From JAKAVN01 sp963734845 (GTDB taxonomy: Bacteria > Desulfobacterota > Binatia > Binatales > Binataceae), in assembly GCA_963734845.1 (NCBI GenBank), contig CAVTIS010000008.1:186001-250000 (forward strand): a stretch of DNA of 64,000 nt, given 5' to 3'. Shown here one piece after another: positions 27,871 to 37,302 of the stretch (position 1 is the first letter of the stretch; each line of letters starts with the position of its first letter). The notes under the pieces were generated by a model. It was not told the origin of the DNA, did not search any database, and saw only the letters and a program-made list of their open reading frames with translations. The translations under genes and the position numbers were made by a program.

Positions 27871-28593
27871 AACGGTAGCGTCGCTGCTGCTGTAAAGGAC
27901 CACACCTTCGGTCCTTCTCTCAACTTATGGCGGGCGTACTGTATGGGTTTTGGGTCACGCCCCCCCGCGTTGACTAGTCGCCCAAGCCAACCATAGGGCG
28001 AAACCGTGCTCGGAAGAGAGTGCAATCGTGCGTTTTGCAGCCTCCTGAACTGCGCGCGCTCACGCCGATATTGCCGGACAAGCCCGACCCAGCACACGGC
28101 AAGAGCCAGACTGATCGGATGGGACAGCTCTTGGGCCAAAGCGACTGCTTCACTGACCCACTTGAGAGCCTGGTCCCGGTAGCCGAGAGACCACAGAGAA
28201 GAGGTCGAGAGCGAGAGGCTAGCTACTTCAGCATCGAAGCCACATAGCGCAAGGCGAGCGGCCGATGTGCTCCGGCTGTCGCAAAAAAGGCGCGCGGCTT
28301 CTTGGGATTTCGCATTGGTAGCGACCGCTGGTCAGCCTTGAAACGACTGAAAAAATGATCGAATGAAGCCCCGCTTTCCGGAACGAGCGGCACGCCTAAA
28401 TCTACTTCAATTAGGTTAATAAAGTTGCAGTAAAGCAACAGCGAACGTGCCAGTTCGTTACATCTTTAGCGTTGTTATTTAGCGTTTTCATAGCTATATT
28501 AAGCATTCGCAATGTATAACGGTCTATGGCATGACGATTGCTTTCATGTATGGCGTGTGACCGATCTGGACGATTCGGAAGAGAGGTAAAGAG
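27871..28593. other. intergenic region upstream of the pilus genes
   Basis: About 720 bases with no convincing gene. The AT-rich end (28420-28560) is the likely promoter zone for the TadE-like gene that starts at 28594. Confidence 0.4.
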
Positions 28594-29124
28594 ATGAAAG
28601 CAAAGCTGATGGATGTGCACAAGGACGCAGCGTCACCGGGAGTGCTTGTCGAAAAGCGATCCAGCAATAAGCAGGCCCCAGGCCGCACTCGCTCCGCGCG
28701 AGGTCAGGCGGCCGTCGAGTTCGCTCTGGTGTTGCCGCTGATGCTGACTGTCCTTTTCGGAGTGCTGCTGTTCGGAATCGCTTTCAATAACGATGAAGCG
28801 CTGACGTTTGCCACGAACACCAGTGCGCAGCAACTTTCCATCAGCCGGGGGATAACGACGGACCCCTGCAATACGGTTTACAACACGGTCACATCGGCAG
28901 CGCCGCAACTCCATCCTTCGAATATCAAGTTCACGATCGTGCTGAATGGAAAAACGGAGGTAAGCGGCGGAACCAAGCCGTCATGCACCGGCGGGGTGGC
29001 AGACTTGCTGCCGTCAACGAACGCCCAAGTGACGGCTACGTATCCCTGCAATATCAACGTCTTCGGATTGAAGCCCGTCCCCAATTGCACGCTCTCGGCA
29101 CAAACGACGGTGATGGTCCAGTGA
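28594..29124 (+). CDS. TadE-like pseudopilin 1
   Basis: A 176-residue protein, ATG 28594 after an AGAGGTAAAGAG purine run. After a basic 37-residue leader comes RG-QAAVEFALVLPLMLTVLF: a Gly before the processing point, Glu at +5 and an aromatic at +6, the type IVb prepilin signature of TadE-like proteins. One membrane helix anchors an exported domain with Cys-containing loops (TTDPCNTVY, PNCTL). The next gene starts 50 bases downstream. Processing would need a TadV-type peptidase, which is not in the window. It is similar to the protein at 33175-33696 but clearly diverged. Confidence 0.82.
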   Translation: MKAKLMDVHKDAASPGVLVEKRSSNKQAPGRTRSARGQAAVEFALVLPLMLTVLFGVLLFGIAFNNDEALTFATNTSAQQLSISRGITTDPCNTVYNTVTSAAPQLHPSNIKFTIVLNGKTEVSGGTKPSCTGGVADLLPSTNAQVTATYPCNINVFGLKPVPNCTLSAQTTVMVQ

Positions 29125-29174
29125 AGCTCAACAGTGGTGTCGGTCCAACGAATCTCGACGGGAGAACTAATCCA

Positions 29175-30608
29175 ATGAAGCTCAACAAGGAATCCATTGT
29201 GCGCAACGATAAACCGATTGCGCGCCGGTTGCGCGGTGGCCGACGCGGACAGGCGATGGTGATAGCCACGATCTCACTGGTCGTCATTTTCGGGGCGGCC
29301 GGATTTGCGATCGACATCGGCCGTCTGTATTACGCCTATCTGCAGCTCACGACTGCGAGCCAGACGGCGGCGTTGGCGGGAGGCACGGTCCTGGCCAGCG
29401 ACACCTCCAGCACCGCTGCGACCGATGCGACAGCCGCCGCGACACAATACAGCGCCGTAAATGGGGATTTGAATTCCCATCCCAATCTGACCAATGTTTC
29501 GATGGTGTCCGGGTACCCCAAGCTTCTGTGCCTGACGACGGTCGGACTCCCCTGTTCAACTTCACCGGCGAATGCGAACGCCGTCGTCGTGTCGGAGAAG
29601 GCCGTCGTGCCGACGACATTTCTCAGGGTACTCGGCATCAAATCATTTCCAATCACGGCGACCGCGACGGCGAGCGCCAATGGCGGAGCTGCTGCCGCGT
29701 ACAACGTGGTGATCGTACTCGACACGACGCAATCGATGAACAACACCGACAGCGACAGCCAATGCAATGCCTCGAGACTTTCCTGCGCGTTGAGCGGAAT
29801 CCGCACTCTGCTGGGCACGCTTTCGCCCTGTGCCGCGGGGGCCCCAGGCTCGACCTGCGGCGCGGTCACAAGCGGCAACGTCGCGAATCCGGTCGATGAG
29901 GTGGGCCTGATGGTGTTCCCAGGCCTGACCTCGACCTCGTTGGTTCCGGTGGAATACTCGAACAAAAGCGGAACCCTTACCAGCAGTGACATGCAAACCT
30001 ACAACAATTCACCCGTATACCAGATCATTCCGCCTTCGAGCGATTACCGGACTAGCGATACCGCTTCGCTGAACACCAGTTCCGATATGGTAATCGCTGT
30101 CGGTGGAGGAAGTAGCGGTTATGGTCCCGTGGCCGCCCCGGGGGGCCAGGGAACCTTCTATGCGGGCGCGATCGATGCGGCACAGGCGCTGCTCGCTGCG
30201 AATTCAAGGCCGAATACGAAGAACGACATGATCATCCTGAGTGACGGCGACGCAACCGCCAGCGCCACGCAGATGAAGGGATCGGCGACGAGTTATTCAG
30301 CCACCAACGAGTGCCATCAGGCGATCACGTCGGCCAACAAGGCCAAGGCGGCGGGAACCACAATATATGCGGTCGCCTATGGCGCGACATCGTCGGGGTG
30401 CACTACCGACAGTCCCGCTATCACCCCATGCCAGACGATGCAGCAAATCGCCTCCTCCGCAAGTACCTTCTACTCCGACTATACAGCGAAGGGAGGTTCC
30501 AGTAGCTGCGTCTCAGCCGCGACACCAACCAGCAACCTGAACCAGATCTTTCAGGCTATCGGTGGGTCTCTCACGACCGCCCGGTTGGTCCCCAACAACA
30601 CCAAATAG
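29175..30608 (+). CDS. TadG-like pilus-associated protein with VWA domain, copy 1
   Basis: A 477-residue protein starting MKLNKESIVRND. After a basic segment, RRGQAMVIATISLVVIFGAA is a membrane anchor of TadG type. IDIGRLYYAYLQLTTASQTA is the conserved TadE/G N-terminal helix, with no Glu at +5. From about residue 175 a von Willebrand A domain follows: MIDAS start VVIVLDTTQSMNN (D-x-T-x-S), Thr-rich middle and MIILSDGDATAS. TadG proteins are thought to sit with TadE/F in the pilus base or periplasm. The gene is almost identical to 33693-35126, whereas the paired TadE genes differ. Confidence 0.85.
   Translation: MKLNKESIVRNDKPIARRLRGGRRGQAMVIATISLVVIFGAAGFAIDIGRLYYAYLQLTTASQTAALAGGTVLASDTSSTAATDATAAATQYSAVNGDLNSHPNLTNVSMVSGYPKLLCLTTVGLPCSTSPANANAVVVSEKAVVPTTFLRVLGIKSFPITATATASANGGAAAAYNVVIVLDTTQSMNNTDSDSQCNASRLSCALSGIRTLLGTLSPCAAGAPGSTCGAVTSGNVANPVDEVGLMVFPGLTSTSLVPVEYSNKSGTLTSSDMQTYNNSPVYQIIPPSSDYRTSDTASLNTSSDMVIAVGGGSSGYGPVAAPGGQGTFYAGAIDAAQALLAANSRPNTKNDMIILSDGDATASATQMKGSATSYSATNECHQAITSANKAKAAGTTIYAVAYGATSSGCTTDSPAITPCQTMQQIASSASTFYSDYTAKGGSSSCVSAATPTSNLNQIFQAIGGSLTTARLVPNNTK
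29175..30608 (+). repeat. 1434-bp near-identical duplication (partner 33693-35126)
   Basis: The two segments have equal length and differ at only a few bases. I see one Gly/Ser codon near the 5' end, a few bases in the first codons, and a handful in the last 50 bases. Flanking genes are far less similar, so this block was duplicated recently or homogenised by gene conversion. Confidence 0.9.
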
Positions 30609-30722
30609 GACGCCTGGAGGAGTGGCACAAGGCGACGTCCTGAAGGTTGTTGGGATTTGAATGGTGGCACTCCTCGCCCCCGGCTCGGGATGGACGAACA
30701 AGATTGCGAGAGTCGAATAGAT

Positions 30723-31139
30723 ATGAGAGTCGAAGACGCACTGAGAAAAATCCGACTGCTGCGGCGAATCAGTCCGGAAAACGGAGCTTCCAAGTTCGAG
30801 GCTGAAACCGCGACTCGCCTGGCCCAGGCTCTGATGGAGCGATATTCCATCGAGAAGGAAGATGTCCGGCCGGTCGCGGCGCCGCGTAGTCGAATGACTT
30901 GGATCTACTGGGAGCACTTGCTTGCCGAATTTGGTCTCGCTTTAGATCGATTTGGAGGGCGTGGCAGCGCCTCGTTAGGAAACGGCGTGGTTGTCGTTAT
31001 CCGGCTAGCAGCGGGGCATTGGCACGCGCAGCAAGCATCGTCCGGAGGTTCGAAAATTGCAGCTCGCGATTCCGGCCTGGCATCTTTGCGTGAGTATTTG
31101 GTTAAGCATGCTCCTCGATCCTACTCCCTGAGTGGTTAA
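30723..31139 (+). CDS. DUF2786-like small protein
   Basis: A protein of about 138 residues from ATG 30723. The first 45 residues read VEDALRKIRLLRRI, then FEAETATRLAQALMERYSIE, the helical pattern of DUF2786 domains, which occur in phage and mobile-element proteins of unknown function. The remainder has no family I recognise. It lies between TadG copy 1 and the next pilus-type gene but shows no pilus feature itself. Confidence 0.6.
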   Translation: MRVEDALRKIRLLRRISPENGASKFEAETATRLAQALMERYSIEKEDVRPVAAPRSRMTWIYWEHLLAEFGLALDRFGGRGSASLGNGVVVVIRLAAGHWHAQQASSGGSKIAARDSGLASLREYLVKHAPRSYSLSG

Positions 31140-31181
31140 GAAAATGATGAATCGAAATCGTGATCGGTGGAATGACCTCAC

Positions 31182-31379
31182 ATGACGCGAGACAAATACA
31201 TAACCGTAGCTGAATTGTCGGAATATCTGCATGTTCATAGGATTACGATTTATTGAATGCTCAAGGAACAGGGATTACCCGGGTTTCGCATCGGGAGCGA
31301 TTGGCGATTCAGCCTTGAGGCGATCAAACGTTGGCAGCTCGATCGGACGAAGATCGACAGTTTAGGCAATATCCGCTAA
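31182..31379 (+). pseudogene. excisionase-type HTH gene with in-frame TGA
   Basis: From ATG 31182 the frame reads YITVAELSEYLHVHRITIY, then TGA at 31254-31256, then MLKEQGLPGFRIGSDWRF and AIKRWQLDRTKIDSLGNIR to TAA at 31377-31379. This is a complete helix-turn-helix domain of the excisionase family with one stop where family members usually have Arg, so CGA to TGA is the simplest explanation. Its final A is the first base of the next gene's ATG. Confidence 0.75.
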
Positions 31380-31894
31380 TGACAAGATGGCATGGTCAAC
31401 TATCATTTCAGCGACGTGTGACCTTCATCGTTTTGGCCTTGATCACCTTGCCAATCGAACTGCTGATGCGTGGCGCTTTCGCCAGAGAGTACTACTATTT
31501 CAACGTCAACAATCTTCAGCTGGTGGCTTTAACAGCGGTAAAGATGGGCGCCCAATATCTTCCGGCGGATCCGACTGCTGCGGTATGGGTAGCCGACGCG
31601 TACGTACAACGCCAAGGGATCGCGCCGGCCGAGATCGTTTCGACGGAGCTTTCTCCGGATAAAAGTGCGCTGACAATCAAACTTGAACGCAAGATTCCTC
31701 GGTATCTGGCAGTGCTGGCGATGGGTGGTTTGCCGGCGCGTGATATCAACGTGACGGCGTCAGCATGGCGGCGACGCTCAGCAGGACACCCTTTCGGTAC
31801 CCGGATAATTGATGCGATGCGCTGGCCCGGAATCGACACCTACGGCTTGCTCGTATCCGTTAGTACGGTCTTCGATCGGCAGGCATTGCGGTGA
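31379..31894 (+). CDS. TadE/TadG-like membrane-anchored protein, no prepilin motif
   Basis: A 171-residue protein. ATG 31379 overlaps the TAA of the HTH gene by one base. A basic start is followed by one membrane helix (FIVLALITLPIELLM), the helix YYYFNVNNLQLVALTAVKMG and the element LPARDINVTASAWRR. The latter is common in the periplasmic part of TadE/TadG-like proteins. There is no G-Q-x-x-x-E processing site. It is paralogous to 35853-36374 on the other strand (about half identical by eye), which lacks a close HTH partner except a fragment. Confidence 0.65.
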   Translation: MTRWHGQLSFQRRVTFIVLALITLPIELLMRGAFAREYYYFNVNNLQLVALTAVKMGAQYLPADPTAAVWVADAYVQRQGIAPAEIVSTELSPDKSALTIKLERKIPRYLAVLAMGGLPARDINVTASAWRRRSAGHPFGTRIIDAMRWPGIDTYGLLVSVSTVFDRQALR

Positions 31895-32398
31895 TCCCAG
31901 GTTCCTACTCTGTTTTAGCAACTTCCTACCTTCCAAGGTGGCCTGCACGGGCAACTACCGCCCGTTCTGGCGCTTTCGAGCAGGAACATGCCCCGCATCT
32001 CGCAGGTGGAACGCAGCCGCTGCGGTTCGCGAGAATCGGACGTCGGGGCTCTACTCGAGAGGTGGGGAGAACTCGCGATCCACTGCGCGACGCGGGGTCA
32101 CGAGACCTGGCGCAAAACATCCCAAGATTGCCGCAAAGAATCGCGACATTCTGACCTGCGCCCATAACCCGACGGCCCGATTCATATCCATATCCGGGTC
32201 GTGGAAGCTGGTCGACGGCTCTGAAGCCATTAGGAACTCCTAGTAAAGCTTATACCTTTCTATCACACCTATACTAAGCTTATGCTCTAACATACGCACT
32301 GCGCTGTTTCAATAGTTTTTATTGTCTTACATCACTCTGCATGAAGTGCTCCGGATCTGTATGTCGTCAGTAACCTTTTGGACAACTTAGCAACGTAT
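31895..32398. other. no gene seen
   Basis: About 500 bases without recognisable coding sequence between the TadE/G-like gene and a transposase remnant. The part after 32230 is AT-rich. Confidence 0.35.
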
Positions 32399-32841
32399 TT
32401 AAGAGAGGTTTTGGGCCATCTGAGTTGACGTTGTGGCTGCAGCCTGATGATGCAGCCGGCGTCGTAGCTCGATGGTTTTGAACTTGATGTTTTCCCTCCA
32501 TGTCAGGATGGCTTGAGCGCGATCGAAGCAGACATCGGCCGGGGTGAGGTGTCGAGGCTCTCCGTGGTAGCGCCGCACTCGGCGAGACGCCGTTCGAGCT
32601 GACCCGGCAGATAGTAGTTCTCGAACAGGTCTGGTCCTTGAGGGAGCGGTGGTAGCGCTTGATCTTGCCCTGCGTAATCGGGTGATAGGGCTTGCCGCGG
32701 GTGTGCGTCATGCCGTGCTCTGCGGGCCAGGACCCGAGCTGGGCGGAGAGGTAGGAAGGGCCGTTGTCGCTCAGCAGCCGCGGGTGCAGCTGCAACAAGA
32801 ATCGAGGCGACATTGCACGGCGATACAAAACGGATTGTCAA
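32399..32841 (-). pseudogene. IS3-type transposase (OrfB) C-terminal remnant, frameshifted
   Basis: The minus strand reads RLLSDNGPSYLSAQLGSWPA, then GKPYHPITQGKIKRYHRSLK, the second catalytic Asp and the Glu region of a retroviral-type integrase core. It changes frame to ENYYLPGQLERRLAEC. A third frame gives the C-terminal helices ending at 32399. The 5' half is absent. It sits between the two copies of the TadE-TadG block. Confidence 0.8.
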
Positions 32842-33019
32842 AGCCCTTCGAGTAAATAAGCTAGTACGAGCATCTCACAACTACGTCCTGGGTGCTTTCG
32901 ATACGTATAAAGTAGAATAAGAAGTTGCTTTTTAGATTGGCCTAATTGGCTTTTACTATACCCCCCGGTTGGGCGCGATTCCTGCTCTCCAACGGGGTGG
33001 ACGATACGAAGAGGTATAC

Positions 33020-33150
33020 AGGCATCGACCGTTGAAGACGCTTTTGATTGTGAAAACGAATTTTGCAGGCTCGTCTGCAGCGTGCCGGAGGGCAGGTCAT
33101 CGAAGCTTCCAAGGCCCTTCGAGGGCCTGGCGGTGTCTCAACAGCGATCA
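33020..33150 (+). pseudogene. response-regulator receiver fragment
   Basis: The text LQARLQRAGGQVIEASKAL matches the receiver domain at 38893-39336 (LRARLERAGWQVIEASNA). A preceding VEDA in another frame matches its phosphorylation-pocket start. Only about 30 codons remain. This suggests that a regulator-TadE-TadG unit was once duplicated as a block. Confidence 0.55.
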
Positions 33151-33174
33151 GCACGGCGGCACAAAACGATAAAC

Positions 33175-33696
33175 ATGCACGACAGAGGAGGTCGGTTTGC
33201 AGCGCTACCGCCAGCGCCTTTCGAAACGCGGGCCATCCGCAGGCAGGCCCGAGGCAATGTTCGCTACGAGCGAGGCCAGGCTACGGCTGAGTTTGCTCTG
33301 GCGTTGCCGCTGCTGCTGACTGTCCTTTTCGGAGTGCTGCTGTTCGGGATCGCCTTCAATAACGATGAGGCGCTGACGTTTGCCACGAACACCGGTGCGC
33401 AGCAACTCTCCATTAGCCGGGGAATAACAACGGACCCCTGCAATACAGTTTACACCGCGGCCGCATCGGCAGCGCCGCAACTCCATTCTTCGAATATCAA
33501 GTTCACGATCGTGCTGAATGGGAAAACGGAGGTGTCCGGCGCAACCAGCCCGACGTGCACCAGCGGGGCTGCTGACCTGGTGCAATCATCGAACGCGCAG
33601 GTAACGGCTACGTATCCGTGCAATCTCAACATCTTCGGATTGAAGCCCGTGCCCAATTGCACGCTCACGGCAAAAACGACGGTGCTAGTCCAATGA
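33175..33696 (+). CDS. TadE-like pseudopilin 2
   Basis: A 173-residue protein; ATG 33175 is chosen because it gives a normal basic leader, though the frame is open to 33082. The processing region reads ERG-QATAEFALALPLLLTVLF with Glu at +5 and Phe at +6. The exported part keeps the Cys positions of pseudopilin 1 (TTDPCNTVY, SPTCTSG, PNCTL) but differs at many residues. Its TGA overlaps the ATG of TadG copy 2 (ATGA), so the two are translationally coupled, unlike the 50-bp gap in copy 1. Confidence 0.82.
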   Translation: MHDRGGRFAALPPAPFETRAIRRQARGNVRYERGQATAEFALALPLLLTVLFGVLLFGIAFNNDEALTFATNTGAQQLSISRGITTDPCNTVYTAAASAAPQLHSSNIKFTIVLNGKTEVSGATSPTCTSGAADLVQSSNAQVTATYPCNLNIFGLKPVPNCTLTAKTTVLVQ

Positions 33697-35126
33697 AACC
33701 CAACAAGGAATCCATTGTGCGCAACGATAAACCGATTGCGCGCCGGTTGCGCGGTAGCCGACGCGGACAGGCGATGGTGATAGCCACGATCTCACTGGTC
33801 GTCATTTTCGGGGCGGCCGGATTTGCGATCGACATCGGCCGTCTGTATTACGCCTATCTGCAGCTCACGACTGCGAGCCAGACGGCGGCGTTGGCGGGAG
33901 GCACGGTCCTGGCCAGCGACACCTCCAGCACCGCTGCGACCGATGCGACAGCCGCCGCGACACAATACAGCGCCGTAAATGGGGATTTGAATTCCCATCC
34001 CAATCTGACCAATGTTTCGATGGTGTCCGGGTACCCCAAGCTTCTGTGCCTGACGACGGTCGGACTCCCCTGTTCAACTTCACCGGCGAATGCGAACGCC
34101 GTCGTCGTGTCGGAGAAGGCCGTCGTGCCGACGACATTTCTCAGGGTACTCGGCATCAAATCATTTCCAATCACGGCGACCGCGACGGCGAGCGCCAATG
34201 GCGGAGCTGCTGCCGCGTACAACGTGGTGATCGTACTCGACACGACGCAATCGATGAACAACACCGACAGCGACAGCCAATGCAATGCCTCGAGACTTTC
34301 CTGCGCGTTGAGCGGAATCCGCACTCTGCTGGGCACGCTTTCGCCCTGTGCCGCGGGGGCCCCAGGCTCGACCTGCGGCGCGGTCACAAGCGGCAACGTC
34401 GCGAATCCGGTCGATGAGGTGGGCCTGATGGTGTTCCCAGGCCTGACCTCGACCTCGTTGGTTCCGGTGGAATACTCGAACAAAAGCGGAACCCTTACCA
34501 GCAGTGACATGCAAACCTACAACAATTCACCCGTATACCAGATCATTCCGCCTTCGAGCGATTACCGGACTAGCGATACCGCTTCGCTGAACACCAGTTC
34601 CGATATGGTAATCGCTGTCGGTGGAGGAAGTAGCGGTTATGGTCCCGTGGCCGCCCCGGGGGGCCAGGGAACCTTCTATGCGGGCGCGATCGATGCGGCA
34701 CAGGCGCTGCTCGCTGCGAATTCAAGGCCGAATACGAAGAACGACATGATCATCCTGAGTGACGGCGACGCAACCGCCAGCGCCACGCAGATGAAGGGAT
34801 CGGCGACGAGTTATTCAGCCACCAACGAGTGCCATCAGGCGATCACGTCGGCCAACAAGGCCAAGGCGGCGGGAACCACAATATATGCGGTCGCCTATGG
34901 CGCGACATCGTCGGGGTGCACTACCGACAGTCCCGCTATCACCCCATGCCAGACGATGCAGCAAATCGCCTCCTCCGCAAGTACCTTCTACTCCGACTAT
35001 ACAGCGAAGGGAGGTTCCAGTAGCTGCGTCTCAGCCGCGACACCAACCAGCAACCTGAACCAGATCTTTCAGGCAATCGGCGGGTCTCTCACGACCGCCC
35101 GGTTGGTCCCCAACAACACGAAATAG
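33693..35126 (+). CDS. TadG-like pilus-associated protein with VWA domain, copy 2
   Basis: A 477-residue protein starting MKPNKESIVRND and otherwise nearly identical to copy 1 at 29175-30608. Visible protein differences are Pro for Leu at residue 3 and Ser for Gly in the basic segment before RRGQAMV. The membrane anchor, TadG helix and VWA MIDAS (LDTTQSMNN) are intact. Having two expressed-looking copies of a VWA pilus protein on one element suggests dosage need or a very recent duplication. Confidence 0.85.
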   Translation: MKPNKESIVRNDKPIARRLRGSRRGQAMVIATISLVVIFGAAGFAIDIGRLYYAYLQLTTASQTAALAGGTVLASDTSSTAATDATAAATQYSAVNGDLNSHPNLTNVSMVSGYPKLLCLTTVGLPCSTSPANANAVVVSEKAVVPTTFLRVLGIKSFPITATATASANGGAAAAYNVVIVLDTTQSMNNTDSDSQCNASRLSCALSGIRTLLGTLSPCAAGAPGSTCGAVTSGNVANPVDEVGLMVFPGLTSTSLVPVEYSNKSGTLTSSDMQTYNNSPVYQIIPPSSDYRTSDTASLNTSSDMVIAVGGGSSGYGPVAAPGGQGTFYAGAIDAAQALLAANSRPNTKNDMIILSDGDATASATQMKGSATSYSATNECHQAITSANKAKAAGTTIYAVAYGATSSGCTTDSPAITPCQTMQQIASSASTFYSDYTAKGGSSSCVSAATPTSNLNQIFQAIGGSLTTARLVPNNTK

Positions 35127-35157
35127 ACAAGAGCAATGTGAGGCGCAAACGTTCCCA

Positions 35158-35310
35158 CTAAAATGCGCCGCCCAAATCTGAGGCGCTAGCACATTGAGGG
35201 AAGCCGATAGACCGTTCAGCCATCCATCGCAGTATCACGTCCTTGCGGAATCGCCGATCGGTACCGACCTGAAAGCTCGGAATTTTATCCTGCCTGATCG
35301 GCTTTGGTGA
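35158..35310 (-). pseudogene. excisionase-type HTH fragment
   Basis: The minus strand reads PIRQDKIPSFQVGTDRRFRK, then DVILRWMAERSIGFP, the second half of an excisionase-family helix-turn-helix like the broken gene at 31182-31379. The recognition-helix half is missing. Confidence 0.55.
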
Positions 35311-35852
35311 TGGTGGCTTAATCAGGGCCGCTCGGTCCCAGCAACTGGGGTTTGCTGGCAGTGGGCGGCATGGCCAGCGCCAACGACCACACCAATATCG
35401 CGTAAGATGTTCGGCATAAACGCTCCGCTCGGCCTCTGGAGAATTCCTTAATCGGCCGGTCGGCAGAGCAGTCAGCCGCACGGGGGAACTAAGACAACCG
35501 GGCCTCCAAAACCAGGACGTTCATCGACAATTAAGGACAGCCTCCAAAACCTCCACGGCTGCGCGCGCGGACCCTAAGGCGGCAGTGTGACGGGCGCGCG
35601 CAAGCCAGGGACCACTCGATTTTTACAGGCGCTGTATATCGATCCTGGCAGCCCGCAGGAGAAAGCGCTGGCATGTCTGCTGCAGCGGTCACGTTCAAGA
35701 AGATCCACGACCTACGAAGGCGCCTTGCGGAGAACAACGTGTCGTCCGGAGAAGGAGTTCGGCGCCGCCGCCGATACACCGTTGAGAGGGCGTTGCGCCT
35801 TACTAGGCGGATGCCTGATCCATCGCCTCGCAGGCTTATTCCAGCCTAAAGC
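35311..35852. other. no gene seen
   Basis: About 540 bases with no supported gene on either strand. This is the meeting point of two pilus-gene sets that converge. Confidence 0.35.
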
Positions 35853-36374
35853 CTAGAGCGTTTCGGTGCTCTGACCCTGGCTGAGAAGACACCGAATCTT
35901 CTTGTGATTCATGCCAGCTCGCTCGGGCCGTCGGAAGGCAAGTATCTGAGTGCCGAAAGTGTGTCCCGCGTTTTGCCGCCATGCCGACGCGGTCACGTTG
36001 ATATCACGCGCTGGCAATGCTCCCATTACGAGCATCACGACATACCGCGGAATCTTGCGGTCAACCGTGATCGTAAGCACCCGATTGCCCGAAGAGAGTT
36101 CGGTGGAGATGATCTCGGACCGCGCGATTCCGTGACCCTTCGCATACGCATCGGCTTCGCGAATCGCAGCACCAGGATCCGCCGGCAGATACAGGACGCC
36201 CGTCTTCGCCGCTGCAAGAGCCACCAGTTGAAGATTCTCGACGTTGAGATAGTAGTACTTTCTGGCCAGAACCCTGGTTATCATCAGTTCGGCGGGCAAT
36301 GTGATCGCGGCAAACACGATGAACAGCACCCGGCAGCGAAGCGATAATCGGCCGAATCGTCGGTTTGTCACCAT
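35853..36374 (-). CDS. TadE/TadG-like membrane-anchored protein, second paralogue
   Basis: A 173-residue paralogue of 31379-31894. It has a single membrane helix (VLFIVFAAITLPAELMI), YYYLNVENLQLVALAAAKTG, LYLPADPGAAIREADAYAKG, and VMGALPARDINVTASAWRQ. There is no prepilin cleavage motif. It is the last gene of a minus-strand operon, 11 bases after the TadE-like gene at 36386-36823. Its C-terminal 25 residues are not shared with the paralogue. Confidence 0.65.
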   Translation of the reverse strand: MVTNRRFGRLSLRCRVLFIVFAAITLPAELMITRVLARKYYYLNVENLQLVALAAAKTGVLYLPADPGAAIREADAYAKGHGIARSEIISTELSSGNRVLTITVDRKIPRYVVMLVMGALPARDINVTASAWRQNAGHTFGTQILAFRRPERAGMNHKKIRCLLSQGQSTETL

Positions 36375-36385
36375 CAGCTACTCGA

Positions 36386-36823
36386 CTACTGCGATACGAG
36401 CATCCGTGCCGTGGCGGTAAGGGGCAAGGTCTTCGACGGAAGAAAAGGTATTCGCAGACTATAGTTCAAGGAGACGGTGCACTGCGCATCCTGCTGCGAG
36501 GGGAGATTCGGGTCGGCCGGCCAAGTCACCGCAACCCCGCTCGGCGTGAGCTGGTTTGGCGCGGGAAGCGCAGCGTATTTAATCGTGATGTTCCGGATCT
36601 GGGAGGTCGTAGCCGGATTGGGGCCGGTCGGCGAATGCACGATCGCGTAGCGCACGCATTCACGGGCCGCATGACTGATGCTGTTATACGAGTATACGAC
36701 CAACGCTAATTCGATGATTGCGAACATCAGCAGGAGAAATACTGTGGCTCCCAGCGCAAACTCTGTCATCGCCTGACCGGAGGGACGTTTTGCCAGCAGA
36801 GCTGTGATGGGCCTTTGTTTCAT
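36386..36823 (-). CDS. TadE/TadF-like pseudopilin 3
   Basis: A 145-residue protein. ATG 36823 overlaps the TGA of the upstream TadE gene (ATGA), which fixes the start. The processing site is PSG-QAMTEFALGATVFLLLMF with Glu at +5 and Phe at +6. SYNSISHAARECVRYAIVHS continues the pilin helix. The exported part has a single further Cys (DAQCTVSLNYSLRIPF). It is clearly different from pseudopilins 1 and 2. Confidence 0.82.
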   Translation of the reverse strand: MKQRPITALLAKRPSGQAMTEFALGATVFLLLMFAIIELALVVYSYNSISHAARECVRYAIVHSPTGPNPATTSQIRNITIKYAALPAPNQLTPSGVAVTWPADPNLPSQQDAQCTVSLNYSLRIPFLPSKTLPLTATARMLVSQ

Positions 36824-37302
36824 TGTTGCTGAACTTGCATCACCGCCTGGCTCTTCAGCGTGACCGAGGACGGAACTCCGGGATATCTTACGATGGTGTT
36901 GAAGGGGGCCTGCGCATTGACGACAACATAGTTCCCCTGCGGGTCGTTGGTGCAGTAATTCGATGAACAGGCAGGCACCGTTGAAGTTGCGGTTCCGCAC
37001 GTGCACTGGCTGGCGATCACCGTCAGATTGGCGACATTAGCGCCGTCCTGTTTGGCCGCCGCGACCATCCCGGTTGCGTCGGCAGCGGTCACGACGCTAT
37101 TCGATCCGTATTGCGCCGCCGCACGCGCGGCGTTGATCACCTCGAGATAAGTATAGAAAAGGCGTCCGAAATCGGCCGCCACAACCAGAATAATCGCCAG
37201 TACTGGAAGCGCGAAGGCCAGTTCGACATAACTCTGGCCATGCGCGGCCCAGAAGCTTCGGCGCGCCCCAGGAGCTTTTTTACGCGAGCGATGGTTACTC
37301 AT
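36820..37302 (-). CDS. TadE-like pseudopilin 4
   Basis: A 160-residue protein. The leader is basic (MSNHRSRKKAPGARRSFW) and the processing site is AHG-QSYVELAFALPVLAIILV with Glu at +5. DFGRLFYTYLEVINAARAAA is the conserved TadE helix. The periplasmic part has Cys clusters (SQCTCGTAT, PACSSNYCTND) that could form disulfides. It overlaps the upstream TadG-like gene by 8 bases, so 38809-35853 reads as one four-gene operon. Confidence 0.82.
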   Translation of the reverse strand: MSNHRSRKKAPGARRSFWAAHGQSYVELAFALPVLAIILVVAADFGRLFYTYLEVINAARAAAQYGSNSVVTAADATGMVAAAKQDGANVANLTVIASQCTCGTATSTVPACSSNYCTNDPQGNYVVVNAQAPFNTIVRYPGVPSSVTLKSQAVMQVQQQ

